Both the position numbers and the translations under genes were made by a program. A DNA stretch of 64,000 nt from AC-37 sp036389835 (GTDB lineage Bacteria > Actinomycetota > Thermoleophilia > Solirubrobacterales > Thermoleophilaceae). The stretch spans positions 1 to 64,000 of the forward strand of contig DASVWC010000053.1 of assembly GCA_036389835.1 (NCBI GenBank), read 5' to 3'. Under the pieces are notes generated by a model. That model worked only from the letters and a program-made list of their open reading frames with translations, was not told the origin of the DNA and did no database searches. Positions 7,853 to 15,478 of this stretch are shown one piece after another (the first letter of the stretch is position 1; the number at the start of each line of letters is the position of its first letter).

Positions 7853-10237
7853 GTGCGTTCCCCTCGCCGCGCCCTTCGCGCAACGCTGCTCGCCGTCGGC
7901 CTCGCGTCCGCAGCCCCATTCGGCGCGTCCGCCGCGGCGCGGGACCAGGCGTTCCGGCTCGGCGACGGCCGCGTGACGGTCGCTGGTCCACGCGCGGGCT
8001 TCGCGTACTCGTGCCAGCGGCCGGCAGGCGCCGGCGCGGGCGCCGCGGTCCCCTGGGCCGGCAGCCGGAGCTGGCGTCCCGCGCGCAGGCCTGTCGTGGA
8101 CGGGCACGTGCTCTGGGGGCAGGCGAGGTTCGCCCTGGACCGCCAAGGGTCGAGGACGTCGTTCGCCGGGAACGGGCTGCCCGTGGCCACCGCGACCGGC
8201 GTGTTCCCGCCGGGGGACGGCGACGACGCGAGCGCGTACGCCGCCGGCGCCGCCGGCCCGGTCGAGCACGACCTGCGCGGCACCTACCCGACCGCGCCGC
8301 GCGCCGCGTCGCGCCCGTCATGCCTGCGCCCCGACGCGGCGATCGCGATCGCGACGAACGGCGCGCCGATCCTGACCCCGTTCGACGGCACCGGGCTCGA
8401 CCGCTCCGCGCGCGAGGTCACGGATCGCTGCGGCGGGAGCACCGACCCGACGGGGCTCTACCGCTACCGCCAGGCGTCGCGCTGCCTGGGGCGCCGCGGC
8501 GCGGGCCGCGAGCACTCGGGAGTCGTCGGCTGGGCGCGCGACGGCTTCCCGCTGTACGGGCCGCGCGACGCCCGGGGCGTGCCGCTTCGCAGCTCGGACC
8601 TCGACGCCTGCCACGGGCACGTGCACCGCGTCTCGCTCGGCGGCGTGAAGCGCCGCCTCTACCACTACCACGCGACCCCCGACTTCCCCTACACGATCGG
8701 CTGCTTCCGAGGACGGCCCGCCCCGGAGTGGTCCATCCGCCGGCTGCCGGTGGCGCCCGTCCCGGAGCCGGAGCCCGGCTCCGACCCGGCCGGGAGCCCC
8801 GCTCCGCCGGACTCCGGTGTGGACTCGCCGCCCCCGCCGCCCGCCCCGACGCCACTCGCGGAGGCGAAGATCGGCGCCGAGCCGGCGCTCTTCCCGTCCT
8901 GGGATCCCGCGATCGGCGACTACGTCGTCCGGTGCGAGCCGGCACAGGTCGTGGACGTCGCGGTCGACGCCCCAGCCGGACTCGACGTGGAGGTCGACGG
9001 CGGCCCCGCGCGGAGCGGCTCGTTCACCGTGCCCGTGGCGCTGGGGCCGGGTCAGCGGCTCTCGTTCTCCGTCGCGAACCGGGTCGAGCGGCGGGCCTTC
9101 CACGTCCGCTGCCTGCCGGACGACTTCCCCAGGTTCACGGCCGAGCGCCTCGGCTCGCCGCAGGCGGAGTGGTACGTGGCCACGCCGAGCGCCCAGCGCG
9201 GGACCTACGCCGCAGTGTTCGACACGAATGGCGTGCCCGTCTGGTGGCAGTCGCCGGTTCCCGTGCCGGTCGACGCCCGCCTGACCGCGCACGGAACCCT
9301 GATGTGGGCGCGCACGAACGGATTTGCGTTCGGGCGAACCGCCGTCGGCGGCTACGAGGAGCGTGCGCTGGACGGGTCGATCCTGCGGGTCTTCCGGACG
9401 GTCGGCTCCCCGACGGACTTCCACGACATGCAGGTCCTTCCGAACGGGAACCATCTGCTGCTCACCTACCGGCCACGCGACGGCGTCGACCTGAGCGCCT
9501 ACGGAGGGCCGAGCGACGCGACCGTCCTCGATGCCGAGGTGCAGGAGATCGACGACCGCGGCGAGGTCGTGTGGTCCTGGAACTCCGGCGACCACATCCC
9601 GCTGTCGGATTCCAGCCGCCTGATGCCGGCCATCGTCGGCAATCCCCTCCCGACCGAGGACGACCGCCCCGCCTACGACGTCGTGCACGTGAACTCGGTC
9701 GAGCCGGACGGCGACGGGCTGTTGCTCTCGATGCGCAACACCGACGCCGTCTACCGCGTCGACCGCGCCAGCGGAGCGATCGACTGGAAGCTAGGCGGCA
9801 CCGACACACCCCAGCGGCTGACCATCGTGGGCGACGGCTTCGGCTCGGAGAGCTTCGGCGGGCAGCACGACGCGCGCGTCCTCCGCGACGGGACGGTGTC
9901 GCTTCACGACAACGGCTCGGCGCGCGACCGGGACGTGCGCGCCGTCCGCTACCGCATCGACACCCTGACCCGCACCGCGACGCTCCTCGAGCAGGTCACC
10001 GACCCCGACCCGCCGCGGTCGGGATGCTGCGGGAACGCCCGGCGCCTGTCCGGCGGGAACTGGGTGGCCTCGTGGGGGCAGAGCCGCTTCATCTCGGAGC
10101 TGACCCCGGCGGGGGACAAGGCCTTCCGCCTGACGCTGGAGCAGGGAGCGCTGTCGTACCGCGTGTTCCCGATCGAGCCCGGAAAGCTCGAGCGGGCGAG
10201 GCTCAGGGACGGCATGGACAAGATGCATCCGCGCTGA
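7853..10237 (+). CDS. Secreted YHYH domain-arylsulfotransferase (ASST-like) fusion protein
   Basis: 794 residues from GTG 7853. A signal peptide (basic start, LRATLLAVGLASAAPFGASA) precedes a YHYH domain (about 80-285) ending in the diagnostic YHYHATPDFPYTIGCF. A Pro-rich linker (about 295-335) leads to a beta-propeller of the arylsulfotransferase type (about 340-790) with DFHDMQVLPNGNHLL, VVHVNSVEPDGDGLLLSMRN and DWKLGG. Real ASSTs transfer sulfate between phenols outside the cytoplasm; many actinobacterial relatives are uncharacterised, so activity is not assured. The fusion is unusual in my experience. A strong hairpin follows the gene. Confidence 0.85.
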   Translation: MRSPRRALRATLLAVGLASAAPFGASAAARDQAFRLGDGRVTVAGPRAGFAYSCQRPAGAGAGAAVPWAGSRSWRPARRPVVDGHVLWGQARFALDRQGSRTSFAGNGLPVATATGVFPPGDGDDASAYAAGAAGPVEHDLRGTYPTAPRAASRPSCLRPDAAIAIATNGAPILTPFDGTGLDRSAREVTDRCGGSTDPTGLYRYRQASRCLGRRGAGREHSGVVGWARDGFPLYGPRDARGVPLRSSDLDACHGHVHRVSLGGVKRRLYHYHATPDFPYTIGCFRGRPAPEWSIRRLPVAPVPEPEPGSDPAGSPAPPDSGVDSPPPPPAPTPLAEAKIGAEPALFPSWDPAIGDYVVRCEPAQVVDVAVDAPAGLDVEVDGGPARSGSFTVPVALGPGQRLSFSVANRVERRAFHVRCLPDDFPRFTAERLGSPQAEWYVATPSAQRGTYAAVFDTNGVPVWWQSPVPVPVDARLTAHGTLMWARTNGFAFGRTAVGGYEERALDGSILRVFRTVGSPTDFHDMQVLPNGNHLLLTYRPRDGVDLSAYGGPSDATVLDAEVQEIDDRGEVVWSWNSGDHIPLSDSSRLMPAIVGNPLPTEDDRPAYDVVHVNSVEPDGDGLLLSMRNTDAVYRVDRASGAIDWKLGGTDTPQRLTIVGDGFGSESFGGQHDARVLRDGTVSLHDNGSARDRDVRAVRYRIDTLTRTATLLEQVTDPDPPRSGCCGNARRLSGGNWVASWGQSRFISELTPAGDKAFRLTLEQGALSYRVFPIEPGKLERARLRDGMDKMHPR

Positions 10238-10254
10238 CGGCGACGCGAGGCGGC

Positions 10255-10286
10255 CGCCGCCGCCGGCGCGAGGGCCGGCGGCGGCG
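10255..10286. terminator. Bidirectional GC hairpin between convergent genes
   Basis: CGCCGCCGCCGGC (10255-10267) pairs perfectly with GCCGGCGGCGGCG (10274-10286) across a 6-nt loop. It lies between the ends of the ASST gene (plus) and the metalloprotease gene (minus) and could serve both. Confidence 0.65.
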
Positions 10287-10324
10287 CCAGGTGAGGGCCT
10301 CGGCGGCCAGATGAGGGCCTCCTC

Positions 10325-11281
10325 CTAGTAAGCCGCCTCGAGCCCCAGGATGTCGCCCTTCCCGAGGGTCGCCTCGGGCTTCTTGCACTTCCCCTCCATC
10401 TTCGGGCTCATCGTGAGGTTGCCGTGCTCGGCCTCACCCACGTGGTCCAGACTGAACGTGTGCCCGCGCTCGTGCGTGGCGACGGCCTCGAGACTCCAGT
10501 TGGTGACTCCGGCCGGGCAGGACGGGCCCGTGTACCAGTTGTGGTTGTCCTTGTCGAACTTCGTGTCCGACTCGTGGGCGATCGCCCACTCGCCGCCCTC
10601 GTTCCAGTCGCCCCACACGCACGCGACGCCGAGCTTGTCCGTCGGGTCGATCGTCCCGAAGACCGTCGCGCTCGTCCCGTCGGCGCTGCCGCAGTTCGTC
10701 TTCTGGTCGATGTTCGAGCCCTGCTGCGTGGTGCCCGCGTAGTTCGCGCTCGCGCTCACGTTGTCGCCGAACCCGCTGCAGTTGGTGTTCACCCACGTGA
10801 TGTTGCGGGTGCCCTGCTGGATGTCCGTCAGCGCGTTCGACTTGGTGATCTCACTCGGGGTGGAGTCTTCGTTGAAGCGCCAGTTGAAGGTCGAGTTCCA
10901 GCGGAACTTCTTCGTGGCGCCGCTGTCGCGCTTGAACTTGTTGAAGTTGTAGGCGCCGTCGCTGCACGCATCCGGCGCGGTGACCGGGCTCAGCTCACCG
11001 CCGACGTCGTCGCTCATGGCGTCGCCCACGTGGTCGTCGACGAGGACCGTCCCGTCGAGCTTGGTCACGACGGTCATCTCGGAGGCGCCGTTCTCGCCGA
11101 GCGACTCCGCGTAGACGAACTGCCCCGGCGGCGGGACGACCGCGCCGACGCCGTCGATCCGGACCAGCTCACCCGGAGTGAGGTCGAGGCGTACATCCGT
11201 CGCCGCCCCGGCGGCCGGTGCGCCGGCCAGCGCGGCGATCGCTGCGATCAGCAGCGTCGCGTATGTGAGTTTTTTCATCAT
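10325..11281 (-). CDS. Secreted matrixin-like zinc metalloprotease
   Basis: 318 residues beginning with a signal peptide (KKLTYATLLIAAIAALAG, cleavage near GAAT). Near the C-terminus HERGHTFSLDH supplies the three zinc histidines and catalytic glutamate of metzincins; a downstream LTMSPKM supplies a Met-turn-like methionine. The six-plus cysteines in the mature part suggest disulfides outside the cell. Matrixins usually have HExGHxLGLxH, so the loss of the inner Gly-Leu pair is a deviation. It is divergent from a trypsin-like protease gene, with palindromes in the gap; substrate unknown. Confidence 0.85.
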   Translation of the reverse strand: MMKKLTYATLLIAAIAALAGAPAAGAATDVRLDLTPGELVRIDGVGAVVPPPGQFVYAESLGENGASEMTVVTKLDGTVLVDDHVGDAMSDDVGGELSPVTAPDACSDGAYNFNKFKRDSGATKKFRWNSTFNWRFNEDSTPSEITKSNALTDIQQGTRNITWVNTNCSGFGDNVSASANYAGTTQQGSNIDQKTNCGSADGTSATVFGTIDPTDKLGVACVWGDWNEGGEWAIAHESDTKFDKDNHNWYTGPSCPAGVTNWSLEAVATHERGHTFSLDHVGEAEHGNLTMSPKMEGKCKKPEATLGKGDILGLEAAY

Positions 11282-11438
11282 GCTCTTCGCGTGCCCGGGC
11301 CGAGGCGGCTGACGCCCCCCAAGCGGGGGGCCCTTCTGGGGGGTGGATTCGGCGCCGTCTTCTGCCCAAAAGGGCAGCCCATCGGCGGTACCGTGCCGAA
11401 TGTCCTTGGCAGGGGGCTAACGAAAGGGGGGCGCAGCG
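11282..11438. promoter_or_regulatory. Divergent promoter region between two protease genes
   Basis: 157 bp with several short palindromes: CCCCCCAAGCGGGGGG at 11315-11330, CCCTTCTGGG at 11331-11340 and CTGCCC-AAAA-GGGCAG at 11362-11377. The gap must hold promoters for both the metalloprotease (minus) and the trypsin-like protease (plus). The stacked G/C palindromes could be operators or leader hairpins. I could not place promoter boxes. Confidence 0.5.
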
Positions 11439-12614
11439 ATGTCCGCAGCGCCGGAGGGACCACTCGAGATTCCGGAAGGGATGTTCGACCAGGCGAAGGC
11501 ACTTGCCGAGTCGGTGCCGGGCGACGTGACGTTCGGCGTCGGCTTCAAGGAGACCGGCGGTGAGCTGTCCAACACGGTGGCGCTGCTCGTCTTCGTTCCG
11601 GAGAAGAAACCGGAGTCCGACCTCTCGGCCGAGGAGACGATCCCGCGGGAGTTCGGGGGATACCCGGTCGACGTGGTCGAGTGGAAGCCGGTCCTGATCG
11701 AGGACAGCAAGGCATACAAGGACCTGCACGGCGGGATCGAGATCGCCCCCGACCCGGTGCCCCTCGACCCCAGCGGGATCATCCAGGGGCAGACCTCAGG
11801 CACCCTCGGCGCGATAGCCCGGCGTCGCTCGGACCGGGTGATGGTCCTGCTGACCGCCTCGCACGTGATCAGGGACGCCAACGGAGCGCTGGTTGGCGAC
11901 ATCCACCAGCCCGCCGGCGGCGAGGTCGTCGCGAACACGGGGAAGGGGACGGTCGAGCGGCACGACAAGGGGCTCGACTGCGCGGTGGTTGAGCCGAACG
12001 GCAAGCGCAAGCTGCGCGCGACGATGGAGGAGGTGGGGCCGGTCAGGGGAGTGCGGGTCCTGTCCCAGTCCCTGACCGACGCGGAGCGCCAGGTCGCGAA
12101 GCGCGGCCGTACGACGCAACTGACGACCGGCCGCGTCACCGCGTTCCACGCGCCCGACCCGAAGGCGCCGACGCTCGAGCTGATCATCGCTCCGTCGCAG
12201 GCGGGCACTCAATTCGCCTGGAAGGGAGACTCGGGCTCGGTGGTGCTCAGCACGGACGACGAGGCCGTGGGCCTCCTGTACGCGGCGCTGCCCACCGCGG
12301 GCCCGCGTGAGGACCCGACCGAGACGTATGGAATCGCCACGATGATCAACTTCGTCCAGGACGCGCTCGAAGTCCACGTCGTAGGGCTGCGTCCGACGCT
12401 CAAGAAGGGCGCGAAGGGCGGCGACGTCAGGACCCTCCAGGAGGCGCTGGTGAAGGCCGGCTTCCTCACGGGCCCGATCGACGGCAAGTTCGGCAACGGG
12501 ACGCTCGCGGCCGTCAAGAAGTTCCAGGCCAAGCACATCCCGCCCGCCGACGGCATCGTGGCGGGCTACACCTGGGACAAGCTGGTCGAGCTGGGGCACG
12601 CACCGCCGCCGTAG
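11439..12614 (+). CDS. Trypsin-like serine protease (Nal1-like) with C-terminal peptidoglycan-binding domain
   Basis: 391 residues, no signal peptide. A small N-terminal domain (about 10-85) precedes a chymotrypsin-fold core with the triad in LLTASHVI (His), GLDCAVVE (Asp) and KGDSGSVVL (Ser). The C-terminal 70 residues are a PG_binding_1 domain (KGAKGGDVRTLQEALVKAG, then GPIDGKFGNGTLAAVKKFQ). The core resembles bacterial relatives of plant NAL1 proteases more than secreted trypsins. Why a protein without an export signal carries a wall-binding repeat is unclear; it may leave by lysis or a non-classical route. A good Shine-Dalgarno (AAAGGGGGG) precedes ATG 11439. Confidence 0.8.
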   Translation: MSAAPEGPLEIPEGMFDQAKALAESVPGDVTFGVGFKETGGELSNTVALLVFVPEKKPESDLSAEETIPREFGGYPVDVVEWKPVLIEDSKAYKDLHGGIEIAPDPVPLDPSGIIQGQTSGTLGAIARRRSDRVMVLLTASHVIRDANGALVGDIHQPAGGEVVANTGKGTVERHDKGLDCAVVEPNGKRKLRATMEEVGPVRGVRVLSQSLTDAERQVAKRGRTTQLTTGRVTAFHAPDPKAPTLELIIAPSQAGTQFAWKGDSGSVVLSTDDEAVGLLYAALPTAGPREDPTETYGIATMINFVQDALEVHVVGLRPTLKKGAKGGDVRTLQEALVKAGFLTGPIDGKFGNGTLAAVKKFQAKHIPPADGIVAGYTWDKLVELGHAPPP

Positions 12615-12630
12615 CCCCCCGGCCACCGCT

Positions 12631-12658
12631 TTGAATCTCCTGTCCGGTGCTGTACCTT
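12631..12658 (+). promoter_or_regulatory. Putative sigma-70-type promoter
   Basis: TTGAAT (12631-12636) and TACCTT (12653-12658) with a 16-bp spacer, 35 bp upstream of the ATG at 12693. Confidence 0.45.
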
Positions 12659-12692
12659 CCAGCGTGGTAGGGGAACCGAAGAGGGGGCGGGG

Positions 12693-13217
12693 ATGAATCG
12701 GAGGACGTGTCTTCTGGCGTGTGCCGTCGCGGCGGCGTTCACGGTCGTGCCGGCACGGGCGAGCGCCGCGCCGGTCGAGGACTACTCGTGCGACATCACG
12801 AGCCTGACCGTGCACGAGGAGCTCCAGACCAACAGGTCCGGGCCGTTCACGGCCAGCGGCAGCGCGAACTGCTGGACCGGCGACGCCGGGCAGAAGGTCA
12901 GCACCCAGCTCAGCGCCAGCGGGACCTACCGCGCGCTGAGGTGCGGCCTGCTCGACCCCGCGCAGCCGAGCTACCTGACGCTGACCGGCACGCTGACGCT
13001 CACGCCGTCGGGCTCCTCTTCGGTGAGCACAGGCGTGACGATCACGACGTCCGACGTGGCGACGGTGAACGACAGCGCCGGCACGATCTCGCTCGAGAGC
13101 GGGCAGGCGGGCTACGTGAAGGTCGACTACGGCGTCCCGGTGTTCGGCGTGATCATGCGCTGCCACGGCGCGGACCCGTTCAGCCCGAGCTACACGGGCA
13201 CGTTCCTGGCGAGCTGA
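12693..13217 (+). CDS. Secreted beta-rich protein of unknown function, copy 1
   Basis: 174 residues: signal peptide ending near ASAAP, then a mature part of about 145 residues rich in Ser/Thr/Gly with four cysteines, likely a beta-sandwich held by disulfides. No family recognised. It is clearly paralogous to the gene at 41306: both share DYSCD near the mature N-terminus, a central ASGTYRA, and QPSYLTLTGTLTLTPSG (FTPSG in the other copy). It stands alone downstream of the Nal1-like protease gene and converges on the 13236 gene. Confidence 0.75.
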   Translation: MNRRTCLLACAVAAAFTVVPARASAAPVEDYSCDITSLTVHEELQTNRSGPFTASGSANCWTGDAGQKVSTQLSASGTYRALRCGLLDPAQPSYLTLTGTLTLTPSGSSSVSTGVTITTSDVATVNDSAGTISLESGQAGYVKVDYGVPVFGVIMRCHGADPFSPSYTGTFLAS

Positions 13218-13235
13218 CTCGGACCCGGAGCCGCG

Positions 13236-13673
13236 CTACTCGGGCGGCGGCGGCATCTCGACCGGCGCCGCCGGGGCCTTGACCGGCGGCCCGGCGCCGC
13301 GCCCGGTCTCGACCGATACGAGCCGCTGCGACTCGTCGACGAGCGGCGGCGAGTCGCTCAGGTCCGCGTCGAGCGGAGTGCCGTCGCGGCGGTAGCTCCG
13401 GCACCGCCGCAGGAACGCCTCCGCGCGCACGACGTCGAGCACGCGCGTGCAGGCCTCCGCGTAGCCGTCGAAGTCGTCCCCGAAGTCGCCGGGGTCGGGC
13501 TGGCCGCCCGTCTTGGCCAGGCGCGCCGCGAGCTCCCCGTGGTAGGGCGCGTAGTTGTCGCCGAGCTCGCGGACCATGGCCGGAACGGCGCCGGCCGCCT
13601 GGAGCTCGCCCGCCCGGCCCGGGAACTCGAACCGCTCGAGGCCGAACACGTGCATGGCCGGGAGCTCGCTCAT
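13236..13673 (-). CDS. Hypothetical protein in glycosidase operon
   Basis: 145 residues from ATG 13673, which overlaps the glycosidase stop (ATGA). Soluble, acidic and mostly helical in look, with a Pro-rich tail; no signal peptide and no family I recognise. There is no Shine-Dalgarno before it, so it probably depends on translational coupling to the glycosidase. Confidence 0.65.
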   Translation of the reverse strand: MSELPAMHVFGLERFEFPGRAGELQAAGAVPAMVRELGDNYAPYHGELAARLAKTGGQPDPGDFGDDFDGYAEACTRVLDVVRAEAFLRRCRSYRRDGTPLDADLSDSPPLVDESQRLVSVETGRGAGPPVKAPAAPVEMPPPPE

Positions 13674-14917
13674 AGGAGGTCCCGCCAGGTCGAGTAGAGG
13701 GGCTTCGCGCTGCCCTGCTGCCGGGTCGGAGTCTCCTGGAAGTCGCGCCGGATCCCGTACTTGAGCTGGGTGCCGGCCCGGTCGTTGATCGTGTGCTGCG
13801 TCCACACGAGCGCCCACGAACGCTGCTTCAACTGGCCCCACATGCTCTGGACCTTCGAGTTCTGGTCGTTCTCCAGCGCCGTCACCTCGGCGGCGGTCTT
13901 GTTCGTGACGTCGTACGGCCGCCCGCCCTCGGTCAGCCAGACGTTCCCCTCGGCGACGGTCTTCCAGTTCCTCGCGATCAGACGCGACCGGACCGTGTCG
14001 AGGTAGGTGCAGTTCCCGTTGGTCGTGTCGCGGTAGTTGTGGTGGCTCCAGGCGAAGTAGAGCGGCGCCGGGTTCCAGCCCTGCACGTTGTCGAGGACCG
14101 CGTTGGTGAAGTTGAGATAGCTCATCGTCTCGCGCGTCCCGTTGACGTACACGTCGTCGGGCTTGTCCGCCGTCGCCGGACCGACCATGACCTGCCCGGT
14201 GCTGTTCCACCCGTGGAACACGGCGTTGTCGCGGGCGCTCTTCATCATCGTCGCGACGCGGCAGCCGGCGTAGCCGTCGAGCGGCCAGCAGCCCTGGTCC
14301 TTCTGCGCGTTCGGCTCGTTGATGATCTCGAGGCCGTACACCGCGGCGCCGTAGGGATTGCCGTAGATGTTGCTGCTCGTGGGGCCGGAGCCGTCCCCGC
14401 GCGCCGCGACTCCCGCCCTGTACCGGCAGATGAGGTAGATGATCCAGATGCCCCAGGGCGACGCCGGATCGAGGTTGTCCGGGAACTTGTACTCGGGGCC
14501 CTTGCCGGTGTTCGGCTCCGAGGCGGTCCACGGCACCCACGCGCCGTTCGGGTTGGCGTTCTTCGACCAGGTGGGCGTCCGCGCGTCGTTGACCAGGATC
14601 ACCGGCACGCCGTCCGCGTTCGCCTGGCCGATGATGTGGTCGAGGTGAGCGAAGTAGTCCCGGGTCGGGCTGGTGCCGCTCAGGTAGTTGAACGTCTCCT
14701 CCCAGCCGGTCGGGAGCCGGCCGTACTGGGCCCAGAAGTTCTGCTGGCAGTCGTACCACGACACCCACGGCCGCAGCCAGTGGCTGCCCTGCCACGCCAG
14801 CACGTCGGTTCGGTTGCCGAAGTAGTTGTAGTCGTTGATGTGCGCGCCCGCCGAGTTGTCGGGGTGCTGGATCACGTCGTGGCCCGCGAGCGAGAGCATC
14901 TTGTAGGGGGGCGGCAT
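13670..14917 (-). CDS. Glycoside hydrolase of the (beta/alpha)8 GH-A type
   Basis: 415 residues. YGLEIINEPN provides the Asn-Glu-Pro acid/base motif at the end of strand 4, and NVWLTEGGRP fits the nucleophile glutamate on strand 7. VILVNDARTP and LYFAWSHHNYRD match other barrel strands. Tryptophan and tyrosine are abundant, as in cellulase-like enzymes. It is too diverged for me to name a GH family (GH5 or GH39 relatives likely) or substrate. No signal peptide is visible from ATG 14917, although the upstream partner is a Tat substrate; the two could be exported together. The start shares one base with the upstream stop (TGATG). Confidence 0.75.
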   Translation of the reverse strand: MPPPYKMLSLAGHDVIQHPDNSAGAHINDYNYFGNRTDVLAWQGSHWLRPWVSWYDCQQNFWAQYGRLPTGWEETFNYLSGTSPTRDYFAHLDHIIGQANADGVPVILVNDARTPTWSKNANPNGAWVPWTASEPNTGKGPEYKFPDNLDPASPWGIWIIYLICRYRAGVAARGDGSGPTSSNIYGNPYGAAVYGLEIINEPNAQKDQGCWPLDGYAGCRVATMMKSARDNAVFHGWNSTGQVMVGPATADKPDDVYVNGTRETMSYLNFTNAVLDNVQGWNPAPLYFAWSHHNYRDTTNGNCTYLDTVRSRLIARNWKTVAEGNVWLTEGGRPYDVTNKTAAEVTALENDQNSKVQSMWGQLKQRSWALVWTQHTINDRAGTQLKYGIRRDFQETPTRQQGSAKPLYSTWRDLL

Positions 14918-15414
14918 CAGGCGGCTCCGTAGGACGCTTGGACGAGCGTGATCGTGGTTCCCGCATCCGGGAGGGTGCCGGGCGGTGAGAACGGCTGGCG
15001 CGCGATCAGCACGGCATCCATGATCTGCGGGCAGAGCTCGTCGCCGTTCGCGCCCGTGTGCCGTGCGATCGTCCGCAGGCGGCCGGCTCGCGTGCGCGAG
15101 GCGAACGACCCGGGCTTGCCCTCGTCGAGCGCATCGAGCGTGTAATCGAGCTGGCGCCTCACGAACGCATCCTCCCCCTGGTACCGCGCGGCGAAGGCGT
15201 CGGTGACCTTCGGAACGCGGTCGCGGTCGATGTCGGAGTGGAGCTCGGCGACGGCGTCCACGAGGCCTGCGTATGTGCCGCGCCGCCGCTCGCTGAGCGC
15301 ATCCGCCGCGAGCGCGTTCGCCACCAGCCCGTTGCCGGCGAGCCCGGCCAGCGAGACGGCGCCGACCATCGTTCCGGTACGGGTGATGAACGCCCTTCGT
15401 GTCAATTCGGCCAT
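14917..15414 (-). CDS. Tat-exported small protein of unknown function
   Basis: 165 residues from ATG 15414. The N-terminus TRRAFITRTGTMVGAVSLAG is a textbook twin-arginine signal, so it is exported folded. The mature part is helical and lacks cysteines apart from one near DELCPQ. Size and Tat signal recall gluconate 2-dehydrogenase subunit 3-like proteins, but I see no decisive motif. First gene of a three-gene operon with the glycosidase and a 145-residue protein; divergent from the FAAL gene. Confidence 0.7.
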   Translation of the reverse strand: MAELTRRAFITRTGTMVGAVSLAGLAGNGLVANALAADALSERRRGTYAGLVDAVAELHSDIDRDRVPKVTDAFAARYQGEDAFVRRQLDYTLDALDEGKPGSFASRTRAGRLRTIARHTGANGDELCPQIMDAVLIARQPFSPPGTLPDAGTTITLVQASYGAA

Positions 15415-15478
15415 GTGCGAGTCCCCTCTGGCCGCGACCGCGAGCGTCGCGCCATCGGTATGTGCGAACCTAACCCGC

